Origin: Fragilariopsis cylindrus CCMP1102
Taxonomy: Eukaryota; Bacillariophyta; Bacillariophyceae; Bacillariales; Bacillariaceae
Direction: 5' to 3'
Assembly: GCA_900095095.1 (NCBI GenBank)
Contig: FMBT01000298.1
Coordinates: forward strand, 310,001-374,000
DNA: 64,000 nucleotides
Shown: positions 55,653-64,000 of the stretch, in pieces
Layout of the letters: each line of letters opens with the position of its first letter
Position numbering within the stretch: the first letter of the stretch is position 1
Made by a program: the position numbers and the translations under genes
Notes under the pieces: model-generated
Database searches by the model: none
What the model was told of the DNA's origin: nothing
What the model saw: the letters and a program-made list of their open reading frames with translations, nothing else

Positions 55653-56392
55653 ACTTGAAAGTTGTATGTCTGCCTAATATCTATCTTGTTGACATAACAG
55701 TATTGAGTATTAGTTGTATTTTTTATTTTTTATAAATTTGTGAGTAAAAATTAAGAACCCCGTCGATTATAACGTTAATAACGCACGCACGCACGGGGTT
55801 ATTATAATTGTTAGCAATCAAAAAAAAAGATCGGATAAGTACGTACAGTACTAGTAAGCACAGAGTTAGCTTTTTACGGACTTCTTACATAAAAATATAA
55901 AACTATAATGCTACTAACTTCCTTACAGTACCGTACTCTACATGGAGATAATGCTTAAACCATAGCCTCAACTAGAAACATAGATAATGTTCATATTTTG
56001 CTCAATATTACGGTACAGCATCTCCATTCTAGTTCACTTAGTATCAATCCACATTTTGAATTTTTTCAAGAATTATGATTCTGCAAGTTTAAAGTGCGGG
56101 TGAGTGCGAGGTAACACAACAGGTCACTAGTAGTAGATTTTCTTCCTATTAATATAACAAAGCGAATGGCGACATTGAGCCCGAAGGGTATTTCTAAGAT
56201 TACTGATACAAATTTTATTGCGTAATCTATTGTACAAAGAATTAAGAACTCAATCATGCGCAGATAGAAGACCGTCCATTGATATCCCGACACATCATCA
56301 CAATTTTTTCCTTCGTCATAATTTGGCTACTGTAGTGCTTCTTTCAAAGATAAACATAGCACCCAAGAGCATTAATTATTTCTTTGATAAAA
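55653..56392. other. Intergenic, no gene seen
   Basis: About 740 bases between the FKBP start and the 3' end of the first muniscin-like gene. A short inverted repeat AACCCCGT ... ACGGGGTT lies near 55757-55800 around an ACGC run, and TACAGTA motifs near 55845 and 55925. No coding region is supported. Confidence 0.5.
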
Positions 56393-58030
56393 CTAGTTCA
56401 ACCGATGCACGATTCGATACGTCTTCTCTACGTTCGAAGATGATACTGTCGCTGGGTGACCATTCGCTTCGATAGCCTTAAATCGAATTGAACTTATTTG
56501 ATCGTTCGATATACATCGTAGCATTACTGGAAACTTCAAGCTTTCGTCTACAGAAGTTCCTTCGGATGTGCCGTCCAATAATAAACATTTTGCACTCACC
56601 ATAAAGGATTGACCCTTCGGTAGATGTTCCATTTCCCATGTTACACATCGCTTCCATTGGTCGAATTCTCCATCACCTGATAGTATAGATACCGAATCGC
56701 CATTCACTCGCTCGGGAATAAAAACGACTAGTGAAAATTTAAACAAATCATCAGGATTGGACAATTTGGATCTAACTTGAATTGCAATTTGTATTTTGGA
56801 CTTGGATCGTACTACTTTTTGTTCCAGTAGCTTACGACATAATTAGAAAGTATAAAACATGATGGACCCGAACGAAGAGAAGAAGAAAAAGGAAAGTTAA
56901 CATTTCTGGATGAGAGAAAAAATCGAATGAATACGCAAGCAACATAAAATAAATCATCAATATATATCATATCTAATAACATTTTCGATTCGCATCATCT
57001 CTTTCTTACAAGTGGCATATGTTCCATACTCTGAGAAATGCGATATTTCCCTACTGTCACAAATCCTAGAATATCTTTTGGAATACTAACAATATTCCTT
57101 TCAAGCTTTTTACTATTTGCTTCTGATATATATCTCTTTGTGTATGTATCGTTCGGGGTAAAATTAATGTCTTTTTGGTTATCAGTGGATGGTATTAGAT
57201 AGAAGGGAATATTTTTGAGCGCATCCGAGGAGACTACTTGTGCCTGATGGTAGACATTTTGGAAAGGAAGGAAGATTAAAAAATGAGAGTTTGCTCAGAA
57301 AAGATGTATGATCTCTATTCTATGGATCTATTTTGCCGCCTTCAGTTTTCATTTGCACACGTTGAATGTAGATTTATCGATTTTTGTTTTGTTTAGGGGT
57401 GCCACTGTATCCGTTTGCGGTGGTATACTATATTGGTATTAAACTTACCAGGACTGTTCCTTCAACTGTAACATTTGAAATCCCCTCATTGTCATCAGAT
57501 AAATGTGCCAATGATGATACTTCCTCATGGATTTTGAATTTAACGACCAATCTAGGTGGAAGTGCAGATAACGACACTGATATTGGTTTCTTATCACTTC
57601 CCGAAAGTTGTGTCATCCAATTGTTATCAGCTACACTGGTCGTATCAGTACCACCAGACAACGAGTCAGTTTTCTTATTGACGGATTGTCCCTTATTACT
57701 AGCAATCAAAGTACGTGTACTCGTCGTCATCTTCTTCTTCTCTCTTGTCGTAAATATTTGTTTTTTCTTATTCGTGTTGTCGTCTTTCTTCTTCGTCGAG
57801 GCAGCAACTCCAATGTTAAATGGATCAAAATCATCTTCGTCGGTACTATTCATATCCAGGGCACTTTCATCAAGGATTACTTCTTCCGTTACGAAATTAC
57901 TAGAGAAACCTTCTATTATATCTACTGTCGTCGACGCCGACGAAGCTCTCGCTACTCCAGAAGATGGGACTGTTGCTGCACTGCTACTAGTTGGTGTACG
58001 AGCCATTGTCATTGTCATCGCCACCGCCAT
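56393..58030 (-). CDS. Muniscin-type mu-homology domain protein A (three exons)
   Basis: Exons 58030-57449, 57243-57010 and 56830-56393 join in phase 0 to 417 aa, no frameshift. The N-terminal third is Thr/Ser/Lys-rich and disordered, with an endocytic DPF motif (DDFDPFNIG). The rest reads as a mu-homology domain of the muniscin (FCHO/Syp1) type: VVKFKIHEEVSSL, SNVTVEGTVLAQVVSS...IPFYLI, KIQIAIQVRSKLSNPDDLFKFSLVVFIPE, then a W-K-R-x-V-T-W-E motif (DQWKRCVTWEMEHLPKGQ) and a final FPVMLRCISNDQISSI. Muniscins bind cargo, Eps15 and AP-2 at forming clathrin pits. There is no F-BAR domain. It is divergent from paralogue B. Call based on motif order; adaptor mu subunits are the alternative. Confidence 0.62.
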
Positions 58031-58990
58031 TAGATCATTGCGTACGACAAATTTGTAGACGAAATTAATACGGTATTATATTGATTCAGATTCAGATTCA
58101 ATTCAAACCCCCGATATAATATAATATAATATAATATGTTGTATGTGCAATAACGTAAATTACTATTAACGTTACTCTACCAGGCCGTCTAATTATCTTT
58201 AAAAATTGAAACAGATCAGATCAGAAGCAGCGAATGACGAACTAGAGGGAATGTTTGTATTGATACAGGCTCACCTGCGGGTCGAAGGCAATACTATTTA
58301 TGCATGTTTTGCTTACAAACATTGACGCTTTCTACTTTCATAGTTAGAAGGCGTTGATTTTGTTTTAGTGGGTGCATGCAAGGTTCAAACTTTTTTGCGA
58401 GTGATAAATGATATACAGTAAGTTAGTGATAATCTCGCTTGTTCTTTCGCTTATGACGAGATTATTGATTCATTCGATTCGATGGATTGATTCGATTCAT
58501 TCATTCGTGAAGTTGAAAATTATGCAAATCCCCCTTTAGATTCATTCAATGTATCGACCCCTTCCTCTTTTTGATTTTGTAAAATCAAAAAGTATCAACC
58601 AGCATTATTATTGTCAGGCCTGCCTCATTCTTCTTGAATTTTGTTTCCAAAAACAAACGCAAATTACAACTATTATCAACTATTACAGTATCATCATCAC
58701 AACTTTAACGAGAATATCATCGTCGGTATTGTACCAACATATTCGACTGATTTCTTCACTTTTCTACATAAGTGAGCCAGAGCTAGAAGCAGCTACTAGA
58801 GTCATTCGCCTCAGAGAGAGAGAGAGACAGAGAGAGAGAGGAGAGGAGAGGAGAAGGGAGGAGAGAGATCCAGAAGGGATAGAGAGTGTTCGATTTAAGA
58901 GAGGGTTCGATTTAAATAATTCGAAATACGTCGTAGGCAGTGCCGCACTTTTTTACCATCCATCGTAATTTATCATTCATTTACCTTATC
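58031..58990. other. Shared promoter region of the two muniscin-like genes
   Basis: 960 bases between divergent starts. It has a TATAA repeat run (about 58113-58137), a GATTCGATT simple repeat (58468-58505) and a purine-rich AGAGAG tract (about 58810-58870) just upstream of gene B. No separate gene is supported. Confidence 0.6.
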
Positions 58991-60839
58991 ATGAGATCCA
59001 ATACTACGAGAAACGGAGATAGTACGAGCATAAATAATAGTTACGAACATAACGATGCGGACAGTATGAATAGTGATATTATCTCACAAGAAGGAGATAA
59101 AGACATAAGTTATGGTTCCTACTCCCAATCTCGCGTTAACACAGCGTTAACAACAGCGTTAACAACAGCGTTAACCAGCGTTAACAAGTAACAATAACAA
59201 TAATATAACAACAGCATCAAAATAGCAACAGCATCAATAAAGCAATAACAATAACAACAACATAAGCAGCAGCAGTCCTTTACCTACCGAAGGGAACGAT
59301 CCTTGGTCAACAGATCCTTGGAATGATACTGGTATTTCGTGGGGGGAAACAGCAGCAGCAGCAGCAGCATCACCAGCTGTCGGTTCGCTATCTACAGATT
59401 ATAATCAAAGTATTGAACATTCTTTTGAGTCGTTACAGTCGTTACAATTTAAGACCGTACCAAAATCTGGTACTACTACTGCTACTGCTACTACTACTAC
59501 TACTACTAACAACATCAATAACATCGATCCAGATATATTTGGTGTGGCATTTAGAAATACAGCTACTACTGCTTTAATAATAGTCTTGATCTTGACCTTG
59601 ATCTGGACCAAAACAATGCTGGTAGTGATAGATACAATTCTCTCACTCCTACGTCGACGTCGACTAGTAGTATAAAAATGAAACAAAAAAGTATAAATAA
59701 TCAAACGAAAAATAATACTAAAGAACCGTCGTTGTCGACGTTAGTAAACAACATTATCATGAGAGAAACAAGAATCGGTGTAGTCATACAGGAACGGTTA
59801 TCTATTCTTTTCGATGACACAACGAAGGATCCAATATGTAAAGTTGTTGGGAGTATTTATGTGAAACCAACGAAACGAAATATTGATTCATTTTGTTTAA
59901 CAGTTCGAGATAAACGCTCACACGTTGAACATTGGGATGAAAAAAATAGTCGTTGTCGGAATATAACTGCAGGTGTTCCACATTTAGCTTTAGATCCAGG
60001 TGATCAAGTATTCAAAATATCACTTACTAAAAATAGAGGAGAGCATCATCAACAAGATCTAGGACTTGAAGTACCAGTTGCTAGTTATACTTGCATCCCA
60101 AGACTTCGACCTATGCCAATGGTACGTACAGAGTAAAAACAACAATAACACCAACAGCAACGGCGCATGTAATAAAAATTGTACAGAATACTCTGCGTGT
60201 ATTCTAGTCGATAAATACCCATAATTATCGGTTCACATTGTACTGCACAGCACTATCTGTCATCTATCTAACTTCTCTCTTATCACTATTTCTTTCTACG
60301 ACGACCGCAATCTAATGATATCTATATCTATATCCATATAAATTTATGAATGATGCAAAATTATGATATTATATTACTGTGGGAAAGTTGTTAAAGACAA
60401 AACTTCACAATAGGAATAATCGATGCAGACTTGGGATACGTATTCGAGCCAATCCACAAAAAATTATGTACTAACCGATATCGTCATTTTGATTATAGTA
60501 CCTCTTGATGTTGATGGGGAAAATGTTACTATGTCAAGGAAGGGTGGAGTTTGGGATGAGATGAAACGGACGATTATTTGGACTATTCATAAATTAGATC
60601 CTGGGGAAATTGTTGATATACAAGCTCAATTCAAATGTAAAATGCAGGAGGGAGAAGGGATACAAATACTATCACAAAATGATTTATTATCGTCTATTAA
60701 GTTTCCTGTACTGGCAAGATGTAACGGCGATACAAATTTTAGCAAAATTGAAATGAATTCCGAATACAACGAGGAGGGGTCTAATCCTGTTGATTTAGAT
60801 ATAGAACGTTCGGCAACAATTTTATACAGGAAAGTGTAA
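58991..60839 (+). CDS. Muniscin-type mu-homology domain protein B; frameshifted
   Basis: ATG 58991 opens a Ser/Asn-rich N-terminus. Frame changes occur in low-complexity sequence at about 59185-59280, near 59575 and near 60474; the last two need one added base. Two clathrin-adaptor motifs are seen in NDPWSTDPWND (59309-59341). The mu-homology domain follows: ETRIGVVIQERLSILFDD, ICKVVGSIYVKPTKRNIDSF and a CIPRLRPMPM segment. A 296-nt intron (60133-60428) then leads to LGIRIRANPQK, DIVILIIVPLDVDGENVTM and WDEMKRTIIWTIHKLDPGE (the W...R.I.W.I motif), ending with FPVLARCNGDTNFSKIE. It aligns by eye with paralogue A over the whole domain. The role is probably early clathrin-mediated endocytosis. 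CAG and ACT repeats in the linker make exact length uncertain. Confidence 0.62.
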
Positions 60840-61312
60840 GAGAATGGTTTTTGTTGGAGAAAAAACTAGAGGGGATTCCAAGGTTGACTGTAATTTAAGT
60901 TCTATTCCTTAGAATATAAAAATGATTATGGTTAATTCATTATTTATTATCAAATTCAATAATTTAATCATCATATTCAAGATCAATTCCAGTAGCTACA
61001 TGAAGTATGTAATCCATCTACATAACATATGACTTTCCGTCACGCTATTGACGCTGTAACCTTTTAACTTTAAAGATCCCGATAGAATTCATCGCAGCAT
61101 CGATTTTTCACGATGTATGATGTATGTTTTCGGATTTCCCTCGTTTCCCCGCGCTATAATTTCGAAATTGTATCCTTTTTGTGTTCGCGCGATTGTGATG
61201 ATTGTGAAGGCAATTTAGTCTTTTCAACATCTCTTCATTGCTTCTGCATCCAATCTTTTACACAAATTTAAATCTAAACGCCTCAGGAATATATCTACTC
61301 TATTAGCTAAAG
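60840..61312. other. Intergenic, no gene seen
   Basis: About 470 bases between muniscin gene B and the ELM2-SANT-PHD gene, same strand. AT-rich with no notable structure. Confidence 0.5.
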
Positions 61313-62515
61313 ATGAGCGCCGAAGAAATGGACATCGGCGCTATCGCCAGTAACGAGACAATAGTTTCTAGTGAAGGCGACATAAACGAAACAAAAGCTG
61401 GCGTAGGGCACGACGAAGGTACTACTACTAGCGCAATACACACGGCGGCGGCGCTCTCGTCTCCTAAAAGAAAAAGTCGGGGTCGACCAAAATTGGGATG
61501 TATTCGAGCGTCACCGAGAAAAAAAGATTGCGAAGAAGTGGATACCAGTTGGAAAGATGCTGGTGAATTTTTTCCTAAAAGTTCAAGCCGAGTTGGTGAC
61601 GAATATCAGGTAGACTTTTTACCACAATCGGGGACATATGAAATACCATCGGACGATGATGAGCCAATGTAAGTTCGTTTTATCAACAAAGCGTTTTCCT
61701 TTTTAGTACTGTTTCTTTACCTCTGAAAACCGACCAAAATTAATTTACGTTTGATTATATCTAAACAGGTACGATTTAATCTGGGATTACAAGGAAGCAA
61801 CAGAAAAGAAAATGCTTAATTTTATAGAAGACAATGTTCCACACAACAAGAGAGAAAAAGCTCTTCAGGTAATACATGACAATAATTATTCTTTAATGAA
61901 TCCAAAGAGGTTATCCGTCAGATTGATCCAACTAATGTATCTGACTGGACATTAGAAGAAAAAGAGAAGTTTCGCGCGGAAATTTTTCGTAGTCGGAAAG
62001 ATTTCAAAGACGTAATACAAAAAATGATGGGTAAGAAAATGGGCGATACCATTGCTTACTATTTAGGGTACTACAAAAAATCTGATGACTATAGACTTCT
62101 CAAGACTGTTGTGTGGAAGAAAGAATAGAAAAGGCTAAAGATCATTGTGTTATTTGTGATCAGGGGGGTAGTCTTCTAATCTGTGATGGATGCGAAAGTG
62201 AATGGCACATGACGTGTGCTAAACCTGCACTAAAGACTGTACCGGAAAGTCGGTGGGAATGCGATGTATGCGTCGATCGTAAGTTTTTAGAAAGTAGAAA
62301 GCGTATTCTGAAGATATTAGTTCGAATATGAATGATCAAAAACAGAGAAAAAGATGAAGGTAGAAGTGCCACTACCCGTAGTAGAGACTAATAACGATGT
62401 ATCGAAAGGGCTACCTTTGCACGTTATTGCGGCTGTCAAGGCGTGTACAAGTAACATCAGTTCGATTTTATCGACCTCATCAAAAGAAATCGAGACAAGC
62501 AAACAACCGAATTGA
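61313..62515 (+). CDS. ELM2-SANT-PHD chromatin protein; several frameshifts
   Basis: Exon 1 is 61313-61668 and exon 2 starts at 61769 (100-nt GT-AG intron). N-terminal region: an AT-hook-like KRKSRGRPKLG, then an ELM2 start VGDEYQVDFLPQSGTYE. After a frame change near 61896 comes a SANT/Myb domain (VSDWTLEEKEKFRAEIFRS...DTIAYYLGYYKKSDDYRLLK). After another near 62109 comes a complete PHD finger (CVICDQGGSLLICDGCESEWHMTC...RWECDVC), with all eight zinc ligands. Two more one-base losses (about 62309 and 62353) lead to a C-terminus ending SKQPN at 62515. ELM2-SANT recruits and activates histone deacetylases, and PHD fingers read histone H3 tails, so a corepressor role is likely. The domain order resembles MIER/MTA-type and algal PHD proteins. 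Confidence 0.85.
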
Positions 62516-62556
62516 TAAATAAATAAATATATATATATATATATATTTCTACTATT

Positions 62557-62769
62557 GATAAAATATTGAATATGTTGATTTACTTTACGTACTGTTTAAT
62601 AATTCATTTTCCTCTTTTTTTTGCTCCACGTCGTTGTAATCAGACGCGGCTGCTGCCATGCATGTACAGATAAAAATATTGATCATGTCGATCTACTTTA
62701 CTGTTAAATCAATTTTCCCCTTTTGTTTCTTCCTCCACGTCGTTGTCATCGGACGCTGCCGCTGCTGCT
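62557..62769. repeat. Tandem duplication of about 100 bp at the 3' end of the MYND gene
   Basis: Segment 62557-62659 and segment 62669-62769 are diverged copies. They share TCCACGTCGTTGT-ATC-GACGC-GC and the flanking GATAAAA-TATTGA-CATGT-GAT-TACTTTA parts. The right copy contains the last codons and stop of the MYND gene; the left copy lies in its 3' flank. Confidence 0.85.
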
Positions 62770-64000
62770 ACTACTGCTTTACAAATATTACGGTGTTCTT
62801 TCCAGTCAGCTTTCTGACAGGAGCGGCTACAATACTTGACCGTTTACAACCAGAACACTGTTTGAGATTGACATTGTCCATATCATCTTCGGAGATGAAG
62901 CAATTGGCGCAAGAATCTCTTTCTTCGTTCGTTTTGTTTCTACTCGTGCTATTCGCTCGAGTTTGCAAACAATCAAAACATGCCCAGCAACAGCCTTGAC
63001 GACAGAAGCTTGTATTGGAAGACCCACCTTTGCAGTCGGCACAGAAATCTTGGTTGCAAAACATGCATGTGTTGTAGTCCGGTTACATTCAGAACTTAGT
63101 AAAAGGAAAAAAGGAAATGATTGTTTTATCTTTAGAAGATAGTTTGAGAAAAAGAGAACATACATTCCTTCAAATTAGAAAGCGACTTACCAGCTCATTT
63201 CCTCGCACATGTTGCATAAGATTCCTTCTCTGCATCCACTACAATAAAATGAGTCGCAATTTTTACACATATATGTAAATGCACATTCCGAGCAAGGCGT
63301 ATTTCCGCAAAGGGAACAACCGATTCCGCCGAATTCGTCACAACCACAACAAAAGAATTCTCGCAGAGATCACAATAAAACGATTCCTTACAGTGTTCAC
63401 AGCCATTACTTCACATTTTGAACACCGATCTCCATCTCGGCAATTTGTGCAAATGATCTATCCATACTTCACATTCATAAATATCGCTATAAATCAGATA
63501 AAAATATTGTATTCAAAGAGAAGGTGAGATATACAATGCTTCCGTTACACCAATTCAAACACACATACACCCACGATCTCTTGTTTACCTATTACTACGT
63601 ACCCATTTAGGTCCAGTACATTCCAAGCAAGATGTAAACAAACATTCATGACATGTGGATGACGGCATGCATTTTGTATGGTAACATATCGCATGATTCA
63701 CAAAACATCCATCGAACAGGAAGACAGTACGAATTATCGTCGTGACAACCTTTCTTGTTACAGATAAATCTCCCCTCATGGCATCATCACAAGCGTCTTG
63801 GTCTCACAAGCAAGATTTCCACATGTAAAAATATCGTCGTATATCTCAAAATCGTTACAACAAGGACACCTTTTCTTGTTATGGAATCTAGCCATTCGAC
63901 AATCAAGACAATCCGGAGAAAACGATGGTGGTTTGCCGTCCACGCAATATCGGTATCGTCAGTCTTTGTAGTAACATAGCAGCCGAAATGAAAGCCTGCT
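62709..64000 (-). CDS. Cys-rich MYND zinc-finger protein, partial, frameshifted
   Basis: Minus-strand gene running off the right edge; its 5' end is outside. Reading from the edge, many C-x2-C pairs occur: CPDCLDC, KKRCPCCNDF, FCESCDML, CHECLFTSCLEC, RCSKCEV, CEHCKESFYCDLC, CSLCGNTPCSECAF, CKNCDSFYCSGC, CNMCEEM, CMFCNQDFCADC and CWACFDC. The chain ends with a full MYND finger (CANCF...KQCSGCKRS-YCSRSCQKADWKEHRNIC) and an acidic tail stopping at 62709. An intron probably lies at about 63190-63090 (donor GTAAGTC). Frame changes near 62845, 63070, 63409, 63650 and 63775 are needed. MYND fingers bind proline-rich partners; the Cys-rich repeats suggest multiple zinc sites. The function is unknown. 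Confidence 0.68.

Noticed and set aside
1-64000. Programmed -1 frameshifting as explanation of the frame changes
   Set aside because: No common slippery sequence or downstream structure is shared, and sites include uL13 and bL25m, which are not frameshifted elsewhere. Kept only as an alternative to be tested.
1-64000. tRNA or rRNA genes
   Set aside because: I looked for T-loop GGTTCGA-type contexts and found only isolated matches (e.g. near 58905 and 29367) without acceptor stems. A covariance-model scan would be needed to exclude them fully.

Overview
This window looks like nuclear DNA of a stramenopile, most likely a diatom. The evidence is: an AT-rich base composition; short GT-AG introns, mostly about 70-300 nt; a secreted trypsin whose tail carries PT-rich repeats; a thylakoid-lumen FKBP with an apparent bipartite presequence and twin-arginine signal; a DUF1824-type protein otherwise typical of plastid and cyanobacterial lineages; mitochondrial presequences; and Crypton-like tyrosine recombinases. 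No species can be named from the sequence alone.

Layout, left to right. 1-7.2 kb: the start of a diflavin reductase, a trypsin-like protease, a MYND/MSS51-like protein, a doubtful small gene and a GT31 core-1-like galactosyltransferase. 7.4-13 kb: an accessory block holding a RusA-type Holliday junction resolvase, an 0.8-kb 12-bp minisatellite and a 905-aa tyrosine-recombinase-like ORF. Two hairpins with the same stem core flank this block. 14.4-19.3 kb: MCM10, GcvH and an Mpv17/PMP22 protein. 19.6-24.7 kb: repeat-rich DNA with a decayed Crypton-like reading frame, a fold-back element and a U-box gene. 24.7-35.5 kb: a TOM1-like membrane protein, bL25m, HisG, a truncated P5CR fragment, ribosomal uL13, a PPR protein and a CMP/dCMP-type deaminase. 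37-46.8 kb: two tandem MscS-like channel paralogues with different intron content, separated by repeat-derived DNA. 47.4-56 kb: adenine deaminase, a Nup88-like nucleoporin, a DUF1824 protein, a small one-pass membrane protein and a lumenal FKBP. 56.4-60.8 kb: two head-to-head muniscin-type mu-homology proteins with DPF or DPW motifs. 61.3-64 kb: an ELM2-SANT-PHD chromatin protein and a Cys-rich MYND protein that runs off the right edge.

There are no operons. Genes are single eukaryotic units arranged divergently or convergently. Many conserved genes are interrupted by frame changes, nearly all in the sense of one missing base. The simplest explanation is indel error in a long-read assembly, because housekeeping genes such as uL13 and bL25m are hit too. 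Coordinates of those genes therefore span their frameshifts. The most novel-looking item is the recombinase-RusA block with its paired hairpins. The head-to-head muniscin pair and the intron differences between the channel paralogues come next.
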